Assembly: GCA_013334485.1 (NCBI GenBank)
Contig: JAAXXL010000007.1
Span: forward strand, 1-59,843
Direction of reading: 5' to 3'
Length of the DNA stretch: 59,843 bases
DNA from: Chlorobiaceae bacterium
GTDB lineage: Bacteria; Bacteroidota; Chlorobiia; Chlorobiales; Chlorobiaceae
A program made the position numbers and the translations under genes. The stretch's first letter is position 1. Each line of letters starts with the position of its first letter. Positions 26,474-34,815 of the stretch are shown here, piece after piece. The notes under the pieces were generated by a model. The model worked only from the letters and a program-made list of their open reading frames with translations, ran no database searches and was not told where the DNA came from.

Positions 26474-28486
26474 TCAGCCGAGCGTAACCCGGAAAATATG
26501 CGCCGGCATCACCCAGGGATTCACCTCCACATAGTTCCATTCACCGTTCCAGTCGTAACTCATGCCGCTCAACAGATCCTCAACTTTGAACGGATGCTGG
26601 TGCGAAAGTCCAAAAAGCTCAAGCGGAAAGCGCAGCCATCCGCCACGGGTATTGGAGTGATCGAGGTTAACTACGGTAAGAATGATATTGCTGTTGTCCG
26701 CACTCCGCTTCACATAACCCATGAGATAGTCATCCTCATGCCCTTCCGAGGCCTCTATGCGGACAAAACTGATCTCGTTGGTCTGCTGAAGGGCCGCATT
26801 ATCCTTGCGGATCCGGTTGATGCGGGTAATCTCAGCACGGATATTGCCCGGACGGTCAAGATCCCACTGCTTGATCTCGTATTTTTCGGAATCGAGATAG
26901 TCCTCTTTCCCTGCGGCAACAGGCAGATGCTCACAAAGCTCGTAAGCCGGTCCGTACATCCCGTAATTGGAGGAGAGGGTTGCTGCAAGCACCATCCGGA
27001 TAGTGAAAGTTGTCCGGTTACCGCTCTGCAGCTCATCGGGGAGAATATCAGGCGTGTTCGGCCAGAAGTTCGGGCGCATGAAATGCCTCAATTCAGAGGT
27101 TGTCAGCTCATGCAGATAGGCTTGAAGATCATGCTTGGTATTGCGCCAGGTAAAGTAGCTGTAGGACTGGCTGTACCCTGCTTTGGCAAGCCGGGCCATC
27201 AGTTTTGGACGGGTGAAGGCCTCAGCAAGAAATACCGTATCGGGATGCTCCTCCTTGATGGAGGCGATAGCCCACTCCCAAAAACCAAATGCCTTGGTAT
27301 GGGGATTATCAACGCGGAAAATTTTCACGCCCTGCTCAATCCAGAACAAAAAGATGCTTTTCAATTCAATCCAGAGGTTCTGCCAGTCGGAGCTCTCAAA
27401 ATCGATAGGGAGAATATCCTCATACTTTTTGGGAGGGTTTTCGGCAAACTGGACCGTCCCGTCAGGACGCCACCGGAACCAGGTCGGGTGCTCCTTCACC
27501 CACGGGTGATCGGGCGAACACTGAAAAGCAATATCGAGAGCCACAGATATGCCATTCGACTCCGCTTCAGTCACGAACTCCGTAAAATCTTTAAGGGTAC
27601 CCAGTTCCTGATGAACCGCCTTGTGGCCGCCATCGCTGTTGCCGATAGCCCAGCAGCTTCCAGGCTCCCCTGGAGCAGCAACAAGGGCATTGTTCTTTCC
27701 CTTGCGCTTGGCATAGCCTATCGGATGAATCGGGGGAAGATAGAGCACATCAAACCCCATTCCGGCAATCATCGGCAGCATCCGGCTGCACTCCTTGAAG
27801 GTTCCATGCCTGCCCGGCTCAGACGCCCATGAGCGAGGAAAGATCTCGTACCAGGAGCTGAATCCTGCTTTTTTCTGTTCAACCGTCAGGCTGAGTACTT
27901 TTTCGTAGAGAGCAGCACAGCTCTTGTCGGGAGCCTGCGCCATAAGATCTGCAAGCTCACTGTCAAGAGCAGCCTCAACAGACTCTTCCCTCTCGCCTGA
28001 ACGGAGAGCATCCGCAAAGAGCTTGAGTTTTACTGCGGTGGCGGCAGTAGATCTTGCCACGCCACCGTCAATCAGAAGAGCGCCAATCAGCAGGTCAAGC
28101 GAAACATCCTGATTTGCCTCTGTTTTTTTGATCAACCCTTTTTTCCATGTTTCGAAATGGTCAACCCAGGCTTCAATGGTATATTCATAACTGCCTGGAC
28201 TGCCGACACAAAGAGTGCCCGACCAGCGATCATTGCCGGTTGTGGCCATCGCTGAATGCTGCCAACGGGAAGCTCCGGTATGCCGTACACAGAGTTTAGC
28301 TGTGATCGTATCGGCTCCATCAACAAAGATATCGGCCTCAACAACAACAAACCCGCCCTCCACACTTTTTGCCGGGTATTTACCCCCGTCAAGTTCAGGC
28401 GAAACATTTTCTATAACAACCCTTTGGCGACCGTCAAATTCCTGTTTGACAGTTTGAAGGACAGACCGGCGGAACGCATTGTTCAT
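26474..28486 (-). CDS. glgE: Alpha-1,4-glucan:maltose-1-phosphate maltosyltransferase GlgE
   Basis: GH13_3 enzyme that transfers maltosyl units from maltose-1-phosphate to alpha-1,4-glucan. From the ATG at 28486 it has about 670 residues, normal for GlgE; the frame is open to 28558. Seen are the N-terminal beta domain (RVVIENVSPELDGGKYPAK), YEIFPRSWASEPG, DVLYLPPIHPIG, IALDIAF-type region I, IFRVDNPHTKAF with the nucleophile Asp, FLAEAF with the acid, and YSYFTWRN. It is upstream of and in an operon with TreS-Mak, so trehalose can be turned into glucan. Confidence 0.96.
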   Translation of the reverse strand: MNNAFRRSVLQTVKQEFDGRQRVVIENVSPELDGGKYPAKSVEGGFVVVEADIFVDGADTITAKLCVRHTGASRWQHSAMATTGNDRWSGTLCVGSPGSYEYTIEAWVDHFETWKKGLIKKTEANQDVSLDLLIGALLIDGGVARSTAATAVKLKLFADALRSGEREESVEAALDSELADLMAQAPDKSCAALYEKVLSLTVEQKKAGFSSWYEIFPRSWASEPGRHGTFKECSRMLPMIAGMGFDVLYLPPIHPIGYAKRKGKNNALVAAPGEPGSCWAIGNSDGGHKAVHQELGTLKDFTEFVTEAESNGISVALDIAFQCSPDHPWVKEHPTWFRWRPDGTVQFAENPPKKYEDILPIDFESSDWQNLWIELKSIFLFWIEQGVKIFRVDNPHTKAFGFWEWAIASIKEEHPDTVFLAEAFTRPKLMARLAKAGYSQSYSYFTWRNTKHDLQAYLHELTTSELRHFMRPNFWPNTPDILPDELQSGNRTTFTIRMVLAATLSSNYGMYGPAYELCEHLPVAAGKEDYLDSEKYEIKQWDLDRPGNIRAEITRINRIRKDNAALQQTNEISFVRIEASEGHEDDYLMGYVKRSADNSNIILTVVNLDHSNTRGGWLRFPLELFGLSHQHPFKVEDLLSGMSYDWNGEWNYVEVNPWVMPAHIFRVTLG

Positions 28487-28597
28487 CTTCAGGATTTCTG
28501 GTTGGATACCGGGAGTTTTCCGGCCATAAAGCAGTTGATCAAGGGATTGGATTCTCAAAAAAGGTGCGACCGATCCCGATGCTGCCCCCTGTTTTTT

Positions 28598-28834
28598 TCA
28601 ACAGAATGGAAAATATGAAAACTCCCTTACTTTTTTGCTCAGATACTCTTCTAATTTCAAAGAAGCTGATAAATCATCAACCTCAACGACTCCTTTGATT
28701 TCTCCTGAAAAAAATTGTTCCTTTAGTGTAGCCCGCAAGAGCAACAACGTCAAAACAACGAGTATCAGGAATGAAATGAGAGCGATTAAGGCAGATTCCC
28801 TGCACTCATGACGGATTTTCGGGTAAAATGACAT
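28598..28834 (-). CDS. Small single-pass membrane protein
   Basis: 78 residues: a short basic/acidic N-terminus, one strong transmembrane helix (ALIALISFLILVVLTLLLLR), then a charged tail (EVDDLSASLKLEEYLSKK). No family recognised. It lies between glgE and the divergent prfB gene. The start codon overlaps a short dispersed repeat (28833-28856), and the reading frame could be chance, so confidence is limited. Confidence 0.45.
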   Translation of the reverse strand: MSFYPKIRHECRESALIALISFLILVVLTLLLLRATLKEQFFSGEIKGVVEVDDLSASLKLEEYLSKKVREFSYFPFC

Positions 28835-28856
28835 TCTTTAGGGCGACCTCTATTTA
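28833..28856. repeat. Short dispersed repeat, copy 1
   Basis: ATTCTTTAGGGC, then a G, then ACCTCTATTTA. It matches the copy at 31732-31756 except for two small indels. It covers the start codon of the small membrane protein gene. Confidence 0.6.
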
Positions 28857-28876
28857 AATATTATCACATAATCATC

Positions 28877-29972
28877 ATGTTTGAACCACAAAAAGAACGA
28901 CTGCAGGAGATACATCGCCGCCTGGAACAGTTACGGGGGTATCTTTGACGTCGATCAGCGCAAAGAGAAAGTAGAGGATCTTGAAAAAATAACTGCCGAC
29001 CCGGCCTTCTGGAATGACCAGAAAGAGGCCCACAAGATATTGAAAGAGCTCAACGAGCACAAAACCTGGACAGAAGGGTACGAAAAACTCGCTGCCAAGG
29101 AGAAGGTATGCCTTGATGAGCTGGAAATCGCATCCGAGCTTGAGGATGAATCATTCTCCGATGAACTTTCCACTGCCATTGCTGAAATCGAGCAGGAGAT
29201 TGCTGCCATTGAGTTTAAAAACATGCTTTCGGGCAAGGATGATGCGGGTAATGCACTCATCACCATTCATGCCGGAGCCGGAGGCACCGAGGCCCAGGAC
29301 TGGGCGGAAATGCTCTATCGTATGTACATGCGGTGGGCTGAACGCAAGGGCTTTAAGATCTATACCGACGACTATCAGGAGGGTGACGGTGCGGGCATCA
29401 AAACCGCAACACTTGAAATTCAGGGAGCCTATGCCTACGGCTACCTGAAAGCGGAAAACGGTGTTCACCGGCTGGTTCGTGTATCCCCTTATGACTCGAA
29501 TGCAAGACGGCACACCTCTTTTGCCAGTGTCTACACCTATCCGGAAGCACCTCCCGATGTTGAAATCGAGGTCCGCAAGGAGGATCTTGAACTCTCGACC
29601 TTCCGCAGCGGCGGCAAGGGCGGCCAGAATGTCAACAAGGTTGAAACCGCCGTACGCATCAAGCACCTCCCGACAGGTATTGTGGTCGGATGCCAGGAGG
29701 AGCGTTCACAGTTCCAGAACAGGGAGCGCGCCATGAAAATGCTCATGGCACAGCTCTACCAGCGTCAGAGGGAAGAAGAGGATGCCAAAAAGCGGGAGAT
29801 TGAGGGCAAAAAGAAAAAAATCGAGTGGGGAAGCCAGATCCGCAGCTATGTGCTTGACGACCGGCGCATCAAGGATCACCGCACCAACTACGAGCGCTTT
29901 GATGTAGAGACCGTGCTTGACGGCGATCTTGATGAGTTTATGGAGCACTACCTATCCGAATTCGGCGACTGA
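28877..29972 (+). CDS. prfB: Peptide chain release factor 2 (programmed +1 frameshift)
   Basis: RF2 recognises UGA/UAA and triggers peptide release. Translation starts at the ATG at 28877, reads 23 codons to an in-frame TGA at 28946-28948, then must shift +1 to continue to 29972, giving about 364 residues. The GGQ catalytic loop is intact ([14 protein letters not shown]). The codon-recognition tripeptide reads SPY ([15 protein letters not shown]) where the canonical one is SPF, a conservative change worth noting. The N-terminal coiled domain and the C-terminal [17 protein letters not shown] are as expected. Autoregulation by RF2 level is established for this arrangement. Confidence 0.96.
28935..28949 (+). 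promoter_or_regulatory. RF2 programmed frameshift site
   Basis: A G-run (28935-28939) that can act as an internal Shine-Dalgarno precedes the slip codon CTT (28943-28945) by three bases. The CTT is followed by TGA and C. The CTT-TGA-C core is the standard RF2 site. The two frames fit exactly: 23 codons before TGA, then GAC at 28947 in the downstream frame. Confidence 0.95.
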
Positions 29973-30042
29973 TGAGCATCTGTAATCATTTGTTCCGTCT
30001 CCACGGGTTTAGGAACTCACGACAATTAATAAAGACGCTCTG

Positions 30043-30885
30043 ATGCCGGGCTACGGGGATATTCCAATTGTCAGGTTCGGGGTTGTGACCGACATTCACT
30101 ACGATTCAAAGAGCAATCCCGGAGAGGCGGCAAAACTTCGGGAGTGGATTGAGAACAGCAGAAAATACGGGGTTGATTTTCTGCTGCAACTTGGCGATAT
30201 CATCAGGGGAAGTGACGAAGAGAGTGAGGAAGAGCTGAGGCAGGTGCTCGACATCATTCAGGAGTTTCCGGGCACCATCCGTCATGTCATCGGCAACCAC
30301 TGCCTCGCCCAGCCTGGGGACAAGCTGCTGTTTGCTCTCGGCATGAGTAAACCTTTCTACTCATTTTCCGCAAAGGGGTTCCGCTTCATCGTGCTCCATG
30401 GTATGGATATATCGGTGCTGAACACTCCGGACTGCATTGAAGATCAGCGTACCCTTGAATTTTTTCAAAGCCGGCTTGAGATAGACCCATGGCTGCATGA
30501 CTACTGCGGAGCCATCGGTTCCCGGCAGATAGTCTGGCTGAAAAGCGAGCTTGCCGCGGCTGAAATGGCCGGTGAACAAGCAATCGCCATCTGCCACTTT
30601 CCGCTCTTTCAGAAAACAACCGACGAAAAACATGGTCTCCTCTGGAACCACAGCGAAATCGCTGAACTGCTTGCCGCTTCACCCGCCATGAAAGCCTGCA
30701 TCAGCGGCCACTATCACTACGGAGGCTACCTGCAAGAGCACGGCAAACACTTTATTGTGCTTCCCGCCTTTGTAAACAGGCAGGCACACCCCGAATTCAG
30801 CTTTGGTACCGTCGAACTGAAACGTGAAAGAATGGTGATCCGCAATCAGGAAGGAATAACACGTTACGATCTTTCCATTATCTGA
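30043..30885 (+). CDS. Metallophosphoesterase
   Basis: 280-residue calcineurin-like phosphoesterase. The metal-binding blocks appear in order: VTDIHYD near the N-terminus, LQLGDII, IGNHC in the place of GNH(D/E), an AICHFPLF block and a final SGHYHYGGYL. No signal peptide, so cytoplasmic. The family spans nucleotidases, phosphodiesterases and ADP-ribose/CDP-alcohol hydrolases; the exact substrate is not readable. It ends 11 bases before the M23 peptidase ATG, so the two are probably co-transcribed. Confidence 0.9.
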   Translation: MPGYGDIPIVRFGVVTDIHYDSKSNPGEAAKLREWIENSRKYGVDFLLQLGDIIRGSDEESEEELRQVLDIIQEFPGTIRHVIGNHCLAQPGDKLLFALGMSKPFYSFSAKGFRFIVLHGMDISVLNTPDCIEDQRTLEFFQSRLEIDPWLHDYCGAIGSRQIVWLKSELAAAEMAGEQAIAICHFPLFQKTTDEKHGLLWNHSEIAELLAASPAMKACISGHYHYGGYLQEHGKHFIVLPAFVNRQAHPEFSFGTVELKRERMVIRNQEGITRYDLSII

Positions 30886-30896
30886 AAATAACAGTG

Positions 30897-31742
30897 ATGA
30901 TAAAGCTCCTCACACTCCTTCTTCTGCTCGCAGCAGTCGCCTTCCCAGAAACAGGTTGCGGTGAAGAGCCATTTCAACTGAGTGTTGCCCACCTCGAACG
31001 GGAGCAGGGCCAGTTTTTTATCGTCACGGTAACCGGCGCTCAAGGCGAGCCTGAACTCCGCTTTATGGATCGCAGCTTCCAGATGTTCCGCCAGCCGAAC
31101 AACTCCTGGAGAGCACTCCTCCCTGTCGAAAACCTTGCCCCGCCGGGTAGCCACACAATTCTGGTACGTCAAGGGGTATATGAAAAGAGCCTGACGCTGC
31201 GGGTCACAGCGAATAACAGGCCGGTTCAACGGATCACGCTTGATACCACAAAACGAACGCTCAAGGCAACTGAAACTGAACTAAGAAGAGTCAAGGCCGC
31301 ACTGCATACCGAAACACCCGAACCTCTCTTTGCCGGAACCTTCATGCGCCCCGTTGAGGGAGGGACAAGCAGTCTTTACGGACTTAAACGCTCCTACAAC
31401 GACGGACCGGTCGAGAGCTACCACAAGGGAATTGATATTGCGGCACAAAAGGGTACATCGGTAAAAAGTACCGCAAAAGGTCGAGTCGTGCTGACAGGAA
31501 GGGTAGAGGATGGATTTCAGGTGCACGGCAACACCATAATCATCGACCACGGCCAGGGAGTCACCACCATTTACATGCACCTATCAGCCATCAAGGTTAA
31601 AGAGGGCCAATCAGTCGAGGCAGGAGCAGTTATCGGCAACGTCGGCAACACCGGCATCTCAACCGCCCCGCACCTCCACTGGGGCACCTACCTCTATGGC
31701 ACCAGCGTCGACCCTGAGCTTTTTGAGGGCTATTCTCTTTAG
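30897..31742 (+). CDS. M23 family metallopeptidase
   Basis: About 281 residues: a signal peptide with a hydrophobic Leu-rich core, a beta-rich N-terminal domain (about 25-105), then an LytM/M23 catalytic domain. The zinc ligands are seen in SYHKGIDIAAQKGT (His and Asp) and in the H-x-H pair of APHLHWGTYLYG. A GTG three bases upstream of the ATG is an alternative start. Members cut peptidoglycan cross-links in the periplasm. The stop codon falls in a short dispersed repeat (31732-31756). Confidence 0.92.
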   Translation: MIKLLTLLLLLAAVAFPETGCGEEPFQLSVAHLEREQGQFFIVTVTGAQGEPELRFMDRSFQMFRQPNNSWRALLPVENLAPPGSHTILVRQGVYEKSLTLRVTANNRPVQRITLDTTKRTLKATETELRRVKAALHTETPEPLFAGTFMRPVEGGTSSLYGLKRSYNDGPVESYHKGIDIAAQKGTSVKSTAKGRVVLTGRVEDGFQVHGNTIIIDHGQGVTTIYMHLSAIKVKEGQSVEAGAVIGNVGNTGISTAPHLHWGTYLYGTSVDPELFEGYSL

Positions 31743-31756
31743 GGCACCTCTATTTA
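31732..31756. repeat. Short dispersed repeat, copy 2
   Basis: ATTCTCTTTAGGGC followed by ACCTCTATTTA, straddling the stop codon of the M23 peptidase gene. The sequence after it (TTTATTCC) is shared with the third, more diverged copy at 49841. Confidence 0.6.
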
Positions 31757-31773
31757 TTTATTCCGAAACCCGA

Positions 31774-32400
31774 TTACTGCGTTGGGTGGTGCTCGAAATC
31801 CTGTTCGGGAATCGGGACCGCTCTCTCCAGACAATACATTTCGACCGCCTTATCCATATCAAGCCATCCGCCACTTGAAAAAAAAGCCTCCGTGTCTCGA
31901 TTGTCACTCTGCGGCAATTCATCGCTGTTGGCAAGAGCGTTCATCATCGCCCACAGTATGGTGAGATAGCTCTCTGCCGCTCTCATATAATCCCCGGCAC
32001 CCTGATCTTCAAGATAATCAGCAATGGCTCTCCCTCTGCCAAACTCTCCCCTGCATTCAGCTTCCGGTTCCAGTTCCGAAAACCATTCGTTACCCACTTC
32101 ATTGACATGCCTTCCAAGAGGGTAGAGTCGGCAGACCAGAGGTCGGTCAGTATGAACAGAGCACCCTTCCAGGCTAAGAAAGATGCAGATATTATTGTCA
32201 TCAAATCTCAGGAAAGAGCCGTTGTCCGCTGTATAACGGGCAATAAACTCCGTTGCTGAAATCCCCAGGTTTCTGGCAAGACGCGCTGTCTCGTAAGGGT
32301 TAACCTGTATTTTTTTTGCCCGGCAGCACTGCCCGCAGCAATTGCATGAAAAACTGAACGCCTGCCCACGTTCAAGCGATGTCCGGCGTATTGGTATCAT
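31774..32400 (-). CDS. YkgJ family cysteine cluster protein
   Basis: 208 residues with the UPF0153/YkgJ metal-binding pattern: FSCNCCGQCCRAKKIQV near residue 17, then a Cys in NNICIFL, C-S-V-H and a C-R-L-Y-P segment. The spacing suggests an Fe-S or zinc site. Cytoplasmic. The role of the family is unknown, with proposals including Fe-S-dependent modification. The C-terminal third is helical and acidic. Convergent with the M23 peptidase gene. Confidence 0.88.
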   Translation of the reverse strand: MIPIRRTSLERGQAFSFSCNCCGQCCRAKKIQVNPYETARLARNLGISATEFIARYTADNGSFLRFDDNNICIFLSLEGCSVHTDRPLVCRLYPLGRHVNEVGNEWFSELEPEAECRGEFGRGRAIADYLEDQGAGDYMRAAESYLTILWAMMNALANSDELPQSDNRDTEAFFSSGGWLDMDKAVEMYCLERAVPIPEQDFEHHPTQ

Positions 32401-32668
32401 AACGACTGATTACAAAAAAGACCGACTGCTGTTACAATAAATGTACCGTGTTTTTTTATTTTCTTCTCTTTTCGACGGCCTGCCCCCCCTTTTTATTTTC
32501 GCTATTACATTATTAAAACGTTACTTTTACGACATAAATCAAAAAAAGAAGCGGAAACTTTCATACCTCGCCCTCTACTCAAGGAGATACTGCTTTAGAA
32601 ACCGATAACGAAAGCCATACAAACTTGATACCGCTCAATCATCATCAACAATCAAACGATCTGACAAC

Positions 32669-33511
32669 ATGAAAAAGAGCCGTTTTTATCTGCGATACCT
32701 CTTCGGTGCTGTTGTGATGATAACACTGGTCGGAGTACCGACAGTTCAAGCCAGAGAGCATACACAATCGAATGACAACGCAAGCGCCATATACTGGAAA
32801 ACGGAAAAAGACCATATCGGCATGCTGGCGGCTTATGCTGTTGTGTACAAAGGGTGGCAAAAAGATAATGCACGCGGTTACAATATCGGATCTGTTCTCC
32901 TGAGCAATGACTCCCTGAACAGCCGACTGGTCTTTTGGGGCAGGAACTGCAACACAGTTACGCACAATGAAACACAGCACGGCGAGGTTCGTTTGATGCT
33001 CGGATATCTTGCAAAACTGAATGCCGACCGGCAACACAAATTGAAGGTTCCGGATATCAAAAATCTGGATGGATACACGGTATACACAACACTGGAGCCA
33101 TGTGCCCAGTGCTCCGGCATGATGACACTGCAAAAGGTTCACAACACCATATACGGTCAAGGTGATCCGGGATTCGGCAAAGCCCTTGAACGGCTGCAAC
33201 TGAATTCATCCTCCCTGCCGAACGGTTACCTGCCTTATCCTCGCCCGGTTATTTCCGAAAGGGCAAATATCATCTATTGCAACCAACTGGAAAAGGGATT
33301 TTCAGAGTACCAAAAGAAATATGGCCCTGATGCGCATATAACCGATTTCCTCAAATCGGAAGAAGCCCGGCAGATTTTTGAAAGCGCCTACAGTGAGCTG
33401 AAAGCTTACAAAGCAAAAGTACCGTCAATCAACGACAGGTTTTTGATTGAGACCAAAAAGATGGTTGAATCAGTACCAAAGGAGTTTGTCCCGCTTCATC
33501 CCGACATATAA
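32669..33511 (+). CDS. Exported cytidine-deaminase-fold protein
   Basis: 280 residues. A convincing signal peptide (FYLRYLFGAVVMITLVGVP, then VQARE, cleavage near residue 28) precedes a zinc-deaminase domain. The catalytic HGE is at 104-106 (ETQHGEVRLM) and the Cys pair at 145 and 148 (TLEPCAQCSGMM). The remainder is a helical C-terminal extension with no recognised motif. Most enzymes of this fold are cytoplasmic nucleoside or tRNA deaminases, so periplasmic or secreted location is unusual. Bd3614-like or toxin-type deaminases are the closest idea. It stands alone, with a 268-base upstream spacer that shows no other feature. Confidence 0.8.
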   Translation: MKKSRFYLRYLFGAVVMITLVGVPTVQAREHTQSNDNASAIYWKTEKDHIGMLAAYAVVYKGWQKDNARGYNIGSVLLSNDSLNSRLVFWGRNCNTVTHNETQHGEVRLMLGYLAKLNADRQHKLKVPDIKNLDGYTVYTTLEPCAQCSGMMTLQKVHNTIYGQGDPGFGKALERLQLNSSSLPNGYLPYPRPVISERANIIYCNQLEKGFSEYQKKYGPDAHITDFLKSEEARQIFESAYSELKAYKAKVPSINDRFLIETKKMVESVPKEFVPLHPDI

Positions 33512-33645
33512 CAGCCAAGGACTTGGCTGGTCGCTACGGGTTATGCTGCCTCCGTTCTCTGGTAGAGGTGCTTCTGAAAATTGATGAAGGTGGAGAGAAT
33601 CTTGTCGGTGCGGGCGAAATCCCGCACCTTCTCTTCCAAAGCAGT

Positions 33646-34755
33646 TCACAGCAGCCTGTCGAGGACGGCGACGATGCGGGGGGCGGAAGCGCCGTCCCAT
33701 TTTTCGGGAATTTTTGAGCGGCTGGTGATGTGCTGGTGCGAACCGGGATGGAGAATGTCGTGGATGCGGCTTTTGATATCCTCTTCGTCAAGACCGACAA
33801 GCACGTTGGTGCCGATTTCGATTGTAGAGGGGCGCGAGGATGTATCCATCATGGTGAGGCAGGGCACATTCATCACTGTGGCTTCAGCCTGCAACTCTTC
33901 AGTATCGGTAAGGAGCAGCATCGAGTCGCGCAGCAGGGTCAGGAGCAGGGCATGGGATGGTGGATCAATCAGCTTCAGGTTCTCTATGGAGATGAATGCC
34001 GCATCAAGCAAATGCTCCTTGAGCAGTGCGTCAAATCCGGCAATGCGCGGCATGACTACCGTTATGTTAGCGGCAAGATCAGTCATCAGACGAAGCAGCA
34101 TACCAAGATGCTCTTTACCGGCAGAGAAAACTCCCTGGCCGAGAAGTACCAGCGCGTACTTTTTGGGTTTTATCCCCTTGACTGCCGTCGCGCTCTCCTT
34201 GTTTGCCTGCTCCATAAGACGGACAAGGGAGTCGATTGACAGGTTGCCGGAATAGAAGACCTTTTCATCGGCAACCCCCTCGTTGATCAGGTTGTACTCA
34301 CCACTGTGCTCACTGACAAAGTGAAACTCGGCCATGGCGTCAATAACAACCCGGTTGACCTCTTCGGCATCAGAGCGTTCATAGCTTCGAAGTCCCGCAT
34401 CGACGGCTGCAACCCGCAGACCGAGCTTGGCGGCGGCGATGGCCGCGCCGAGAGCGACATTGTCGCTGCCGCAGACCAGAACGAGATCTGGCTTTTCTTT
34501 GAGCAGAGCGGTTTCGATGGAGGCCATGGCTGCGGAAAGCTGCTGAACTGGAGAGCCTTCAGGAAGGGGAATGGTTCTAACGTCGTCACCAATACCAAAA
34601 CAGGTGCAAAGGTCACTGCTCAACGCATCAGCACCCTTGGCCGAAGCAAGAAGGGCTATAGGCTCGTAGGTTCCGTTTTTTTTAAGCGCGTCATAAAGCG
34701 GAGCGAGAAGAAGAGCGCCAGGCCTGCCCCCGGCTGCAAGGAGTAATTTTTTCAC
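33646..34755 (-). CDS. UDP-N-acetylglucosamine 2-epimerase-like protein, divergent
   Basis: 369 residues with the two-domain WecB/GT-B architecture, including VAAVDAGLRSYERSDAEEVNR, then HFVSEHSGEYNLINEGV. Active-site landmarks are altered. The usual V-x-GDTT block reads VCGSDN, HVEAGLRT reads VDAGLRS with the His gone, the HPR/HENPN region is missing, and the DSGG-QEE block reads DTEELQAEA. This suggests a non-epimerase paralogue or a regulatory protein. Divergent from the LptA-like gene, which may indicate an envelope role. Confidence 0.75.
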   Translation of the reverse strand: MKKLLLAAGGRPGALLLAPLYDALKKNGTYEPIALLASAKGADALSSDLCTCFGIGDDVRTIPLPEGSPVQQLSAAMASIETALLKEKPDLVLVCGSDNVALGAAIAAAKLGLRVAAVDAGLRSYERSDAEEVNRVVIDAMAEFHFVSEHSGEYNLINEGVADEKVFYSGNLSIDSLVRLMEQANKESATAVKGIKPKKYALVLLGQGVFSAGKEHLGMLLRLMTDLAANITVVMPRIAGFDALLKEHLLDAAFISIENLKLIDPPSHALLLTLLRDSMLLLTDTEELQAEATVMNVPCLTMMDTSSRPSTIEIGTNVLVGLDEEDIKSRIHDILHPGSHQHITSRSKIPEKWDGASAPRIVAVLDRLL

Positions 34756-34815
34756 AGTAAAAACAAAGCTTTGTTACATTAGAGAGCAAGGCACAACATA
34801 TCAACAAACGGCACA

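Noticed and set aside
26471-27832. Long open frame of about 450 codons on the plus strand
   Set aside because: It lies antisense to glgE, whose catalytic motifs are clear on the minus strand; the plus-strand translation shows no domain.
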